Notes: generated by a model from the letters alone, not told the origin. Positions 1-8,501 are shown, counted from the stretch's first letter. The stretch is 34,463 nt of DNA from Clostridia bacterium (GCA_017517865.1 JAFWYB010000047.1:1-34463), one strand, 5' to 3'. Translations and numbers: made by a program.

Positions 1-60
1 CTCGAACCGTCGACCTCCAGCGTGACAGGCTGGCGTTCTAACCAACTGAACTACCGGGCC
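1..60 (-). tRNA. tRNA-Asp (anticodon GTC), 3' end cut by window edge
   Basis: Read on the minus strand the gene starts GGCCCGGTAGTTCAG. The anticodon stem CCAGC/GCTGG encloses the loop CTGTCAC, which places GTC at the anticodon, so it decodes aspartate. The T-loop GTTCGAG is present. The acceptor 3' strand and CCA lie outside the window. It is three bases downstream of tRNA-Val and is almost certainly transcribed with it. Confidence 0.93.
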
Positions 61-63
61 AAG

Positions 64-140
64 TGGTGGGAACAACAGGGCTCGAACCTGTGACCCTCTG
101 CTTGTAAGGCAGATGCTCTCCCAGCTGAGCTATGCTCCCA
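64..140 (-). tRNA. tRNA-Val (anticodon TAC)
   Basis: A complete 77-nt cloverleaf on the minus strand. The 5' acceptor TGGGAGC pairs with GTTCCCA, and CCA is encoded at 64-66. The anticodon stem TCTGC/GCAGA holds the loop CTTACAA, giving anticodon TAC (valine). The T arm carries GTTCGAG. It is the first gene of a tRNA transcript that continues into tRNA-Asp and probably beyond the window. Confidence 0.96.
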
Positions 141-170
141 CATTGTCACCGCTCTCGCAGCGACTTGTAT

Positions 171-199
171 ATAGTAGCAGATTAGTTTTAATTTGTCAA
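171..199 (-). promoter_or_regulatory. sigma-A type promoter of the tRNA-Val/Asp transcript
   Basis: Minus strand: -35 TTGACA at 194-199 and -10 TACTAT at 171-176 with a 17-bp spacer. The expected start lies about 25 bases before tRNA-Val. A consensus -35 fits a stable-RNA promoter. Confidence 0.8.
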
Positions 200-226
200 T
201 GGTATTTTGAAAAAAATTTTTATAAA

Positions 227-370
227 TTAAAAATAAATTGCGTTGTTATCTCCATAAACAGTTTCATCGTCCAAGGCAGGAAGAAACTGATTGGAAACGA
301 AGGTAAATATTTTGGTTATTCGTGAAACAAGTACCTTTAAAACCAACAGAATCTGCTGAATAATATCCAT
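227..370 (-). CDS. small hydrophobic protein, 47 aa, unknown function
   Basis: A 47-codon reading frame on the minus strand, too short for a usual ORF cutoff. It starts ATG at 370 behind an excellent Shine-Dalgarno (TAAGGAGG, 8-nt spacing) and ends TAA at 227. A promoter (TTGACA and TATAAT) lies about 40 bases upstream. The N-terminal half, beginning MDIIQQILLVLKVLV, is hydrophobic/amphipathic with scattered basic residues and could be a membrane helix. The C-terminal half is acidic (LDDETVYGD). I recognise no family. Promoter, ribosome site and an intact frame together make translation likely, but coding bias cannot be judged over so short a stretch. It could be a small membrane protein or regulatory peptide. 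Confidence 0.6.
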   Translation of the reverse strand: MDIIQQILLVLKVLVSRITKIFTFVSNQFLPALDDETVYGDNNAIYF

Positions 371-402
371 AATATAAACCTCCTTACTCTTTATGTGTTT
401 TG

Positions 403-434
403 ATTATATTATACCATATTAGCAAATATGTCAA
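403..434 (-). promoter_or_regulatory. promoter of the 47-aa small gene
   Basis: Minus strand: -35 TTGACA at 429-434. The -10 is either TATAAT at 408-413, preceded by TG-N (an extended -10 offsetting the short 15-bp spacer), or an overlapping second TATAAT at 403-408 with a 20-bp spacer. Confidence 0.65.
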
Positions 435-490
435 CAGATTTTTAACAATAAATTAATTTATGTCGCACTTCTTCAAATATTTTAAATATA

Positions 491-525
491 AAAATATAAA
501 GCGGCACGTCTAAACGTACCGCTTT
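491..525 (-). terminator. intrinsic terminator of the aro operon
   Basis: Minus strand: a 12-bp stem (498-509 with 514-525, one G-U pair) and a 4-nt loop, followed by a T-rich run. It starts 10 bases after the stop codon of the DAHP synthase gene, so it ends the nine-gene aromatic operon. Confidence 0.88.
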
Positions 526-534
526 GCATTTGAA

Positions 535-1566
535 TCAATAAATATCTGCGAGCTCGTAAATCAATTTTTCTGTTTTTTCCCAGCCTATGCAAGGGTCTGT
601 AATGCTCTTTCCGTAGCATCCCTCTCCGATTTTCTGAGCGCCGTCTTCAATATAGCTTTCAATCATAAGTCCCTTGACCATTTTGTCAATATCTGAATTA
701 TGTCTGCATGAATGCAGTATTTCTTTTGCAATTCTCGGCTGTTCAAGATATTTCTTGCCGGAGTTTGCATGGTTGGTGTCAACAATCACGGCGGGATTTG
801 CAAGATCTCTTTCAGCATAAAGCTGACAAAGATGTGCAAGATCCTCGTAATGGTAGTTAGAGAAGGACTGTCCTCTGTCATTGACGTAGCCGCGCAGAAT
901 AGCGTGTGCAAGCGGGTTACCTTTTGAACGTACCTCCCAACCCCTGTATATGAAATCGTGGCTGTGCTGAGCAGCAGTAATTGAATTCATCATAACGGAA
1001 AGGTCACCGCCTGTAGGATTTTTCATACCTACAGGAACATCCATACCGCTCGCAGTAAGTCTGTGCTGTTGATTTTCAACACTTCTTGCACCTACTGCAA
1101 CATAAGAGAGAACATCAGAAAGATAGCGATGATTTTCGGGATAAAGCATTTCATCGGCGCAGCAGAACCCGGTTTCGTTAACCGCCCTCATATGAAGCTT
1201 TCTTATTGCAACAATACCCTTGATGAGGTCTGCCGCTCTGTTCGGGTCAGGCTGATGGAGCATACCCTTGTAGCCGTCACCGGTGGTACGCGGCTTGTTT
1301 GTATATATTCTGGGGATAATAAGAATCTTATCCTTAACCTTTTCCTGAACGGGTACAAGTCGTGTTATGTAATCCATAACCGTATCCTCGTTATCCGCAG
1401 AGCAGGGGCCGATAACGAGAATAAGCTTTCTCTCTCTGCCCTCAAAAATATCCTTGATTTCTTTATCCTTCTGATGCTTTATCCTTTCTGCCTCAGCAGT
1501 CATCGGGAACTCCTCTTTAATAAGCTTCGGTATAGGAAGCTTGCAAACGAATTCCATATTATCCAT
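535..1566 (-). CDS. aroF: 3-deoxy-7-phosphoheptulonate (DAHP) synthase, class I alpha
   Basis: 343 aa. It condenses phosphoenolpyruvate with erythrose 4-phosphate to DAHP, the entry step of the shikimate pathway, in the cytosol. It matches the AroF/AroG/AroH type by the GPCS motif at residues 53-56 and KPRTT at 91-95, which bind phosphate and PEP, and by normal family length. The start is ATG at 1566 with AAAGGAG 9 bases upstream. It is the last gene of the operon, 15 bases after tyrA, and is followed directly by the terminator. Enzymes of this class are feedback-inhibited by Phe, Tyr or Trp; which one applies cannot be read from sequence. The aroF symbol (versus aroG or aroH) is therefore nominal. 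Confidence 0.94.
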   Translation of the reverse strand: MDNMEFVCKLPIPKLIKEEFPMTAEAERIKHQKDKEIKDIFEGRERKLILVIGPCSADNEDTVMDYITRLVPVQEKVKDKILIIPRIYTNKPRTTGDGYKGMLHQPDPNRAADLIKGIVAIRKLHMRAVNETGFCCADEMLYPENHRYLSDVLSYVAVGARSVENQQHRLTASGMDVPVGMKNPTGGDLSVMMNSITAAQHSHDFIYRGWEVRSKGNPLAHAILRGYVNDRGQSFSNYHYEDLAHLCQLYAERDLANPAVIVDTNHANSGKKYLEQPRIAKEILHSCRHNSDIDKMVKGLMIESYIEDGAQKIGEGCYGKSITDPCIGWEKTEKLIYELADIY

Positions 1567-1581
1567 ATTAAATCTACTCCT

Positions 1582-2436
1582 TTATTTGTCAAACAGTTTT
1601 CTGCGTTCAGTTGAAGTTATCATCATATCAATAAGGCCCTGACGGTCATCGTTTTTTAAATATCCGTGCAGCTTTTCAAGCTGAGTCTGAAAAAGCTCCA
1701 TTTCCTCAAGAAGAGCTTCCTTGTTAGCGAGGAAAAGCTCGCTCCACATCTTTTCGTTGATTTTTGCAATTCTTGTTAAATCTCTGAAGGAATCTGCAGT
1801 ATAGTTTTCAAGGCTTGCATGCTCATAACAATTCATAAGTGCCACGGCGATGCAGTGTGTAAGCTGAGAAACAAAGCCTATCATCTTATCGTGGTTTTCA
1901 GGCGATATTTCGGAAATGCGTCCGAAACCGAGAATTTCACCAATTCTCTTGCAGGCCTCTATACCCTCGTCTGTGTTTCTTTCAGTAGGCACAACAAGAT
2001 AGTTCATACCGTAAAATATACGTTCATCACTGTTTGTTATTCCTGAGGTTTCTTTTCCCGCCATCGGATGTGCGGAAATGAATTCAACCATAGGCGGCAG
2101 AAGCCTCTGTATCTTATCAACAATACAGCCCTTGACACCGGTTACGTCTGTAATTATTGTTCCGGGCTTTATCAAATGTCCGTTTTGTTCTATCCAACCG
2201 ACAAAGGTTTCGGGATAAAGCGTAAAGATAATTATATCAGCCTGCCTTATCATAGTCTCGTCAACCTCAGTGCTGACCTTTTTTACCATATCGTGTTCAA
2301 GCGCGTAATCCATAGCTTCTTTATTATCTACAAGAGCTTCCACGTAATAACCCTTACCCGTAAGTCCTCTTGCATAGCTGCCGCCGAGAAGGCCGAGACC
2401 AACTATAAGAAAGCGTGTATTTTTGTTAATCGTCAT
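1582..2436 (-). CDS. tyrA: prephenate dehydrogenase
   Basis: 284 aa. It oxidises and decarboxylates prephenate to 4-hydroxyphenylpyruvate with NAD(P)+, the committed step to tyrosine. The N-terminal Rossmann fingerprint GLGLLG is at residues 13-18. The SAHPMAG motif at 121-127 carries the catalytic-type histidine H123, followed by the helical dimerisation half. There is no C-terminal ACT domain, so tyrosine feedback, if any, must act otherwise. The ATG at 2436 lies inside the end of aroA (11-base overlap) and uses a GGAGG within aroA, a translational-coupling arrangement. Confidence 0.94.
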   Translation of the reverse strand: MTINKNTRFLIVGLGLLGGSYARGLTGKGYYVEALVDNKEAMDYALEHDMVKKVSTEVDETMIRQADIIIFTLYPETFVGWIEQNGHLIKPGTIITDVTGVKGCIVDKIQRLLPPMVEFISAHPMAGKETSGITNSDERIFYGMNYLVVPTERNTDEGIEACKRIGEILGFGRISEISPENHDKMIGFVSQLTHCIAVALMNCYEHASLENYTADSFRDLTRIAKINEKMWSELFLANKEALLEEMELFQTQLEKLHGYLKNDDRQGLIDMMITSTERRKLFDK

Positions 2437-3637
2437 TTATTATCGCCTCCATACCAAGCTTTGCCGTATGCACAAAAAAGTCCGGATAACTCTTTTTTAC
2501 GGCTTCAGCACCTTTTATTTCTCCGCCGTACTTGCTGCACAAAACGGCAAGGCTCATCACAACCCTATGGTCGTTATGTGAGTAAAGCAGCTCTGACGGA
2601 GCGGAAAGCCCGCTTTTATTTATTACTATTTTATTATCAGAAAGCTCTATTTCAGCGCCGAATTTTGAAAGCTCACGCTTCATAACCAGACCCCGGTCGC
2701 TTTCTTTTATTCTCAGTCTTGCCGTACCCTCAAGCACTGCACCGTTAAGCTCTGCAGCAAGAGCCATAAGTATCGGTGCGAGATCGGGACAGTTACTTAT
2801 ATCAAGTGTAGGCTTACCATCTTTAAGAAGAGAAAAGAGACTCTTATAAACCTTATCACCCTGCCCGGTGTCTTCTCTCAGTCCTTTAACAGTAACATCA
2901 CCGCCAACAAGGTTAAAGGCTTCAAAAAAAGCTGCATTTGAATAATCACCTTCAACATTAAGCTCAGTGCATTTATAGCTCTGACCGCCTCTTATATAAA
3001 GGCTGTCGTCCCGCCACGAGGCAGATACACCGAACATTTTCATTGCTTCAAGAGTCAAATCTATATAGCTTCGGCTTTCAATTTTCCCCTCAAGTATAAT
3101 TTCACTGTCACCGTCACATAAAGGCAGTGCAAAAAGCAGACCGCTTATAAACTGACTGCTTATATCTGCCGAAACCTTATATGTTCCGGCTTTAAGCTTA
3201 CCCCTTACACGAAGCAGACCGTCTGATGATTTTTCGTAAAACAGACCCCTTTGTTCGGCAATTTTTTTATAGACCGACATAGGTCTTTCCATAAGTCTTT
3301 CACTGCCCGAAAAGATACTTTCACATTCAGAAAGCATAGCAAGAGGAAGAAAAAATCTTAACGTACTGCCGCTTTCACGGCAGAAATATCTGCCGCCCTT
3401 GCTTTTTAACGGTGAAGCTCCTTTAATTCTGATGAAATCTGCACCGCGGGTAACCGACGCACCAATAGCCTCAAGACAGTCAATAGTGGCAAGCACGTCT
3501 TCACTGTATGCAATATTTTTAATTACGCTGTAACCATCCGAAAGGCCTGCACAAATAAGCAGTCTGTGAGCCATACTTTTTGACGGAGGGGCTTTGACCT
3601 CACCCGAAAGTATTGATGGTTTTATTTTCACTGTCAT
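2426..3637 (-). CDS. aroA: 3-phosphoshikimate 1-carboxyvinyltransferase (EPSP synthase)
   Basis: 403 aa. It transfers enolpyruvate from PEP to shikimate 3-phosphate, giving EPSP. Two-lobed EPSP synthase hallmarks are visible: PPSKSMAHR at residues 17-25, SGSTLRF at 89-95, and near the C-terminus RIKESDR and HNDHRVVM. The start is ATG at 3637, four bases after the aroQ stop. The ribosome site is weak (AAGAAGTGA), which suggests coupling to aroQ translation. Class I/II (glyphosate response) was not assigned from sequence. Confidence 0.95.
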   Translation of the reverse strand: MTVKIKPSILSGEVKAPPSKSMAHRLLICAGLSDGYSVIKNIAYSEDVLATIDCLEAIGASVTRGADFIRIKGASPLKSKGGRYFCRESGSTLRFFLPLAMLSECESIFSGSERLMERPMSVYKKIAEQRGLFYEKSSDGLLRVRGKLKAGTYKVSADISSQFISGLLFALPLCDGDSEIILEGKIESRSYIDLTLEAMKMFGVSASWRDDSLYIRGGQSYKCTELNVEGDYSNAAFFEAFNLVGGDVTVKGLREDTGQGDKVYKSLFSLLKDGKPTLDISNCPDLAPILMALAAELNGAVLEGTARLRIKESDRGLVMKRELSKFGAEIELSDNKIVINKSGLSAPSELLYSHNDHRVVMSLAVLCSKYGGEIKGAEAVKKSYPDFFVHTAKLGMEAIINDD

Positions 3638-3641
3638 TTTA

Positions 3642-4076
3642 TCACTTCTTCAAATAATCAATAAGAAAATCTATTGCTCTGAGATATCCGTCAGTACCGA
3701 GTCCGGAAACCGTCCTGACCGCAGCGAGTCGTATAAAGCTTACCTGACGGAAATCCTCTCTTTCTTCGAGTTTGGAAATATGCACCTCAACAGTGGGAAG
3801 CATAACAGCCTTTACTGCGTCAAGTATAGCAACCGAGGTATGAGTATAAGCCCCCGGATTTATCACTATACCGTCAGAATCACCGTAGGCCTGCTGAATT
3901 TTATCAACTATATCACCCTCGTGATTGGACTGAAAGCACTCACACTCAATACTTTTTTCCGCACAGTATTTTTCGATTTTATTTATTAGGTCACTGTAGG
4001 TTTCTCTGCCGTAATGCTCAGGCTCTCTTATACCGAGCATATTAAGATTCGGTCCGTTTATTACAAGTATTTTCAT
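3642..4076 (-). CDS. aroQ: 3-dehydroquinate dehydratase, type II
   Basis: 144 aa. It removes water from 3-dehydroquinate to give 3-dehydroshikimate. Type II signature: NGPNLNMLG at residues 7-15, the catalytic tyrosine Y22 in the HYG segment, NPGAYTH at 73-79, and VEVH with the catalytic histidine H99. Length is normal for the dodecameric type II enzyme. An upstream in-frame GTG adds three residues, but the ATG at 4076 is preferred: it overlaps the aroE-aroK stop as TAATG and has GGAG 8 bases upstream. Confidence 0.94.
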   Translation of the reverse strand: MKILVINGPNLNMLGIREPEHYGRETYSDLINKIEKYCAEKSIECECFQSNHEGDIVDKIQQAYGDSDGIVINPGAYTHTSVAILDAVKAVMLPTVEVHISKLEEREDFRQVSFIRLAAVRTVSGLGTDGYLRAIDFLIDYLKK

Positions 4077-5299
4077 TATAAACACTCCAGGATTCTCTTT
4101 ACTGTACTGTCAACATCACCGTCAACATAAATTTCTTTATCCGCCGAAGATAAGTATATATCAAATCTTTCGTCAAAGCGTTTTTTCAGCGCTTCACAGT
4201 CGCTTGAAAGCGGTCTGTCAGAAGTGGGTATTATGTCTTCAAGAGGTCGGTTGAGAAAGAAAAGCTTACCGTTCTGCCTGAGAAAATCAACATTCTCTTT
4301 TCTCAGAACTGCACCGCCGCCCGTAGCAATTACGGCACCGTTAAGCTTTGAGGCTTCTTTAACAGCCTCTGTCTCCGCATCGCGGAAAAACGTCTCACCT
4401 CTGACAGCAAAAATATCACTTATATTGCCGTAGCCGGAAACGATTATTTCATCTGTATCAACAAAGGTTTTTCCTGTTTTTTCCGCAAGAGCCTTGCCCG
4501 TTGTTGTTTTGCCGCTGCCGGGCATACCTATAAGTACAATATTCTGCTTTTCCCTTAACAGATCACTGTATATTTCATCAGAAATCTTTTTTATATCAGG
4601 CTTCTCACCTGTGAAAAGCGAGCCGGCAAGCACCGCCTGGCAGACAAGCATATAAAGCCCGCCGACAGTTTTTACACCCGATTTTTCAGCTTCAAGACAA
4701 AGCTTTGTTTTCAGAGGATTATAAACAACGTCTGTAATACCCGAAAGCTTTTCAAACCTTCCTGCCGATACGGCAACGGAACCGTTGTCCGGGTACATTC
4801 CTACGGGAGTGGTGTTTATGATAAAATCCGCATCAGCGTGAAGTGAATAGAGGTTTTCGTAGTTGACCTCTCCGCCTCTTGAAACTGTAACAATATCACC
4901 CGCCCCCAGAGCTTCGGCAACCGCTCTTGCAGTACGTGAGGTGCCGCCGCTTCCGAGAATAAGAACCTTTTTGCCCTTATAATCAAAGCAGGCTTTTTCT
5001 GTGAGCATTTTAAGGCCGCCGAAATCGGTATTATAGCCGAAAAGCTTACCGTTACGGTTAATAACCGTGTTAACCGCACCGATTTTCTCCGCCGCAGGGT
5101 CAATATAATCAAGATAAGGTATTACCGCGCTCTTGTAAGGTATAGTCACGTTTATACCGAGAAAATCCTTTTCACGCATAAAACAGTCAAGTCCGTCAGC
5201 CGGTATTTCCTTGAGCTCATAGGTATAATCAGCAATTTTTTCGTGTATTACCTTAGAAAAGCTGTGTCCCAACTTTTCACCGATAAGTCCGTATTTCAT
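4076..5299 (-). CDS. bifunctional shikimate dehydrogenase / shikimate kinase (AroE-AroK fusion)
   Basis: 407 aa, two enzymes in one chain. Residues 1-250 are shikimate dehydrogenase: the HSFSK substrate motif at 12-16, catalytic Lys56 in NVTIPYK, Asp92 in GYNTD, and a Rossmann GSGGTSRTA at 117-125 for NADP(H). Residues 252-407 are shikimate kinase: Walker A GMPGSGKT at 258-265, DTD at 281-283, GETFFRD with the shikimate-binding Arg, and ATGGGAVLR at 325-333. The protein therefore reduces dehydroshikimate and phosphorylates the product. There is no stop or frameshift between the domains. The ATG at 5299 directly abuts the aroC stop. The order AroE-AroK differs from the better known AroD-AroE and pentafunctional AROM fusions. 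Confidence 0.93.
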   Translation of the reverse strand: MKYGLIGEKLGHSFSKVIHEKIADYTYELKEIPADGLDCFMREKDFLGINVTIPYKSAVIPYLDYIDPAAEKIGAVNTVINRNGKLFGYNTDFGGLKMLTEKACFDYKGKKVLILGSGGTSRTARAVAEALGAGDIVTVSRGGEVNYENLYSLHADADFIINTTPVGMYPDNGSVAVSAGRFEKLSGITDVVYNPLKTKLCLEAEKSGVKTVGGLYMLVCQAVLAGSLFTGEKPDIKKISDEIYSDLLREKQNIVLIGMPGSGKTTTGKALAEKTGKTFVDTDEIIVSGYGNISDIFAVRGETFFRDAETEAVKEASKLNGAVIATGGGAVLRKENVDFLRQNGKLFFLNRPLEDIIPTSDRPLSSDCEALKKRFDERFDIYLSSADKEIYVDGDVDSTVKRILECL

Positions 5300-6394
5300 T
5301 TAATCACATCCGAGATAATCTGTTCCGAAGCGTGTTGTAAGAAGGTCGCAGAGTACCAGTGCCGTAACGCTGTCTGCAACAACTCTCGCTCTGTGAATGA
5401 TTGCGGGGTCGTGTCTGCCCGTTATTTCAAGCTCCGCTTCCTCTTTGGTCATCATATCAACCGTTTTCTGTTTTTTGTATATTGAAGGGGTCGGCTTTAC
5501 GGCGAGGCTGAAGATTATTGGCATTCCGTTTGTAATGCCGCCGTTGATACCGCCGTTGTTATTGGTAAGAGTAACCGTCTTTCCCTCTCTGACCGCAAAC
5601 AGATCGTTAGCCTGACTGCCCTTCATTGTTGCAAAATCAAAGCCTTTTCCGAACTCAATACCCTTTACTGCGGGAATTGAAAACAACGCGTGAGAGAGCA
5701 CACTCTCCGCCGTATCAAACCAAGGCTCGCCAACACCCGCAGGCATACCGATTACCGCCGTAGTCAATATACCTCCGATGCTGTCACCCTCGGCTCTGAC
5801 ACTTTCGATAAGAGAAAGCATCTTTTTGCGCTTTTCCTCACAAAGCACGGGCATATCAAGGCTGTCCAGCATAACAATGTCCTCTTTTATCTTGCCGAAC
5901 TCTCTGTCGGTTATATCGCCGCAGCGTGAAATATGGGTTCCGATAAAGATGCCCTTGCTTCTGAGTGCGGAAATTGCTATCGCACCGGCCGCAACAAGAG
6001 GAGCAGTAAGTCTGCCCGAAAAATGACCGCCGCCTCTGTAATCCTGAAATCCGCGATATTTACATTCGGCAGTAAAATCAGCGTGGCCGGGTCTTGCGAG
6101 GTTACGTATAAGTGAGTAATCCTTGCTTTTGGTGTTACTGTTTTCAATCATTATACATATTGGCGTACCCGTCGTTTTACCGTTGAATACACCGCTGACT
6201 ATTTTCACCCTATCAGCTTCACGTCTGGCAGTTGATATGCTGCTTATTCCCTTGCGCTTTTCCATCTGAGAAGCAATAAACGCTTCGTCAACGGTTACAC
6301 CGGGAGCTATGCCGTCAATTACACAGCCGATTGCTTCACCGTGGCTTTCACCGAAAAGAGTAACTGAAAGATTATTCCCTATGGTGTTTTTCAT
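5300..6394 (-). CDS. aroC: chorismate synthase
   Basis: 364 aa. It eliminates phosphate from EPSP to give chorismate, using reduced FMN. Signatures: the N-terminal FGESHGEAIG, the segment RPGHADFTAECKYRG followed by DYRGGGHFSGR, which forms the FMN/EPSP site, NNNGGINGGITNG, and GRHDPAIIHRA near the C-terminus. Length is that of the bacterial enzyme. No flavin reductase domain is attached, so it is of the monofunctional type. The start is ATG at 6394 with GGGTG upstream; aroB ends 12 bases before. Confidence 0.96.
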   Translation of the reverse strand: MKNTIGNNLSVTLFGESHGEAIGCVIDGIAPGVTVDEAFIASQMEKRKGISSISTARREADRVKIVSGVFNGKTTGTPICIMIENSNTKSKDYSLIRNLARPGHADFTAECKYRGFQDYRGGGHFSGRLTAPLVAAGAIAISALRSKGIFIGTHISRCGDITDREFGKIKEDIVMLDSLDMPVLCEEKRKKMLSLIESVRAEGDSIGGILTTAVIGMPAGVGEPWFDTAESVLSHALFSIPAVKGIEFGKGFDFATMKGSQANDLFAVREGKTVTLTNNNGGINGGITNGMPIIFSLAVKPTPSIYKKQKTVDMMTKEEAELEITGRHDPAIIHRARVVADSVTALVLCDLLTTRFGTDYLGCD

Positions 6395-6406
6395 TTTGTC
6401 ACACCC

Positions 6407-7399
6407 TTATAATAAATTCATAATTTCATCAACTGTAAGCTCTTCGAAATAAAAAGAGCCTATTTCATCACATTTAACGACGGTAATTTTATCTCCGCCG
6501 GATTTTTTGTCGTGAGATATTATTTCTTTTACCCTGTCACGGTCAAAATCATACTTTACGGCAAGACCTGCATCGGCCAACGTGCGTTCCACCTCGTTTC
6601 TGATTTTCTCACCGCACATCGGAAGCATTCCCAGAGCAACACACTCACCGTGATAAAGCTCACCCTCAAGCGAGGCTTCAATACCGTGACCTACCGTATG
6701 ACCGAAGTTAAGGCTCTTACGAAGACCCGACTCCTTTTCATCCTCTTCAACAACTCTTTTCTTTATAAGAAGAGAACGCATGATTATTTCGTCAATACTG
6801 CTCATACAGTCCTTTGCCGAAACAAGCCCGAACAGTTCCTTATCAAAGGTAAGAGCCATTTTTATACTTTCCGCTAGCCCGTTTTTTATATGACGGTCAG
6901 TAAGCGTAGAAAGCACATCCGGGTCAATGATTACCTTTTTCGGCTGATAAAAGGCGCCGATAATGTTCTTTACGCCTTTAAAATCAATTGCTGTTTTTCC
7001 GCCTATTGAGGAGTCAACCTGAGACAGGAGGGTAGTTGGTATATTGTAAAAATCTATACCTCTCATATAGGTTGCCGCCGCAAAGCCTGCCATATCCCCC
7101 GTCACTCCGCCGCCGACGGCAATAACGGCATCCTTGCGCGTAAAGGAGTGATTGAGAAGTGCTTCGCATATAGACATATATGTTTCAAAGCTTTTGTTTT
7201 CTTCTCCCTGTGGAAAAGTGAATATGTAGCTTTCTTTAAACTGAAAAGCAACTGTCTGAGCGTACTCGGACGGCACTCCCGAATCTGTGACGACCAGCAC
7301 CTTGCCCTTCGCACCGATGTATTCACCCGCTTTTTTCAAAGCTCCTCTTTCAAGGATTATATCGTAGCTGTCTTTACCTAAGCTTATGGGAATTATCAT
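6407..7399 (-). CDS. aroB: 3-dehydroquinate synthase
   Basis: 330 aa, slightly short for the family (about 350-360). It cyclises DAHP to 3-dehydroquinate using NAD+ and a divalent metal. GGGVTGDMAGF at residues 96-106 and LLSQVDSSIGGKTAIDF at 124-140 are the nucleotide and substrate motifs. Metal ligands lie in GLAESIK, NFGHTVGHGIE and YHGECVALGM. The start is ATG at 7399 with GAGG 7 bases upstream, formed by the end of pheA. It acts second in the pathway but is third in the operon. Confidence 0.95.
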   Translation of the reverse strand: MIIPISLGKDSYDIILERGALKKAGEYIGAKGKVLVVTDSGVPSEYAQTVAFQFKESYIFTFPQGEENKSFETYMSICEALLNHSFTRKDAVIAVGGGVTGDMAGFAAATYMRGIDFYNIPTTLLSQVDSSIGGKTAIDFKGVKNIIGAFYQPKKVIIDPDVLSTLTDRHIKNGLAESIKMALTFDKELFGLVSAKDCMSSIDEIIMRSLLIKKRVVEEDEKESGLRKSLNFGHTVGHGIEASLEGELYHGECVALGMLPMCGEKIRNEVERTLADAGLAVKYDFDRDRVKEIISHDKKSGGDKITVVKCDEIGSFYFEELTVDEIMNLL

Positions 7400-7408
7400 T
7401 ACATCGCC

Positions 7409-8491
7409 TCAAATCTTGCAGTTATCTTTAAAGGTGCCGACCATTTTAAGATTATCGCAGCACTCACTGAGCTCATCGAGCATATACATACCTCTTTTAC
7501 TCTGAAGGTCGCCCGTAATTTCAACATAAAAATAATATGTCCATATAAGGTTTTTCGTAGCACGGCTTTTTATGCTTCTCATAGAGTAGCCGTGGTGACC
7601 GATTACGTTTATTGCATGAGCAAGTGCACCGGCCTTATCGGGTACGGTAAAAACAATAACCGAATGGTCACGCTTTTCCTTACAGAGAGTTCTTGAAAGA
7701 ACAGCAAAACGCGTTGTGTTATTACTTGCCTCGTTTATGTTTTCTCTGATTATGTCAAGACCGTAAAGATCGGCAGTTTCTCTGCTGGCTATTGCTGCAA
7801 CAGACGGATCATTGAGGTCTGCAATAAATCTTGCCGCTCTTGCGGTATTTTCACAGGCCTCTGCTTTATAACCACGGTTTCTGATGTAAGATGCACATTG
7901 GTCAAGTGCCTGACGGTGGGAAACAACCTTGACTATATCCTTTTCACGTGCACCTTTTACACCTATAAGGTTGTGCCTTATATCAAGGCTGTAAATACCG
8001 TTGATGAACAGAGAGCCCGAAAAGATTAGGTCAATTGTCTGACCGACCTCACCCGCGCGGCTGTTTTCAATCGGAATTACAACGCAGTCGCACTCCCCTT
8101 TTTCAACAGCCTCATAGGCCGCTTTGAAATCGGGGTATGAGATTCTTTTTCCGTCGGGAAAAATTCTGCCGGCGGCAATATGGGCAAAGGCTCCCTCCAC
8201 ACCGCTGTACGCGATGTTTGCACCCTCAACTATACGGTGCTGAAAGCGCTTGGAAATATCCATCGTGCTTTTTATGAAGGGAACATAAAACTCCCTTATT
8301 TCCTCATCATCTATATTTGACTGAGTGCTTCTTATGATTTCTGACTCTCTTGCACTGTCAAAAATCGGAAGCCCTCTTTCCTTCTTGTATTCAGCTATTT
8401 CTCTGACTGCTGCCATTCTTTTTTCAAAAAGGACAGCTATCTCCTTATCAAGCTGATTTATCGTTTCTCTTGCCTTGTTAAGCTTTTCCAT
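7409..8491 (-). CDS. pheA: bifunctional chorismate mutase / prephenate dehydratase (P-protein)
   Basis: 360 aa. Residues 1-85 form an AroQ-class chorismate mutase helix domain (INQLDKEIAVLFEKRM). Residues 92-270 are prephenate dehydratase, with NIAYSGVEGAFAH at the start and the catalytic TRF triplet at 260-262. Residues 277-360 are an ACT regulatory domain. It converts chorismate to prephenate and on to phenylpyruvate. The ACT domain keeps GALAH (288-292), but the usual ESRP signature of Phe binding reads KSRA, within SIKSRATK at 306-313, so feedback by phenylalanine may differ. The start is ATG at 8491 with GAGG 8 bases upstream, ten bases after the aminotransferase gene. Confidence 0.93.
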   Translation of the reverse strand: MEKLNKARETINQLDKEIAVLFEKRMAAVREIAEYKKERGLPIFDSARESEIIRSTQSNIDDEEIREFYVPFIKSTMDISKRFQHRIVEGANIAYSGVEGAFAHIAAGRIFPDGKRISYPDFKAAYEAVEKGECDCVVIPIENSRAGEVGQTIDLIFSGSLFINGIYSLDIRHNLIGVKGAREKDIVKVVSHRQALDQCASYIRNRGYKAEACENTARAARFIADLNDPSVAAIASRETADLYGLDIIRENINEASNNTTRFAVLSRTLCKEKRDHSVIVFTVPDKAGALAHAINVIGHHGYSMRSIKSRATKNLIWTYYFYVEITGDLQSKRGMYMLDELSECCDNLKMVGTFKDNCKI

Positions 8492-8501
8492 TGTTATTAC
8501 C

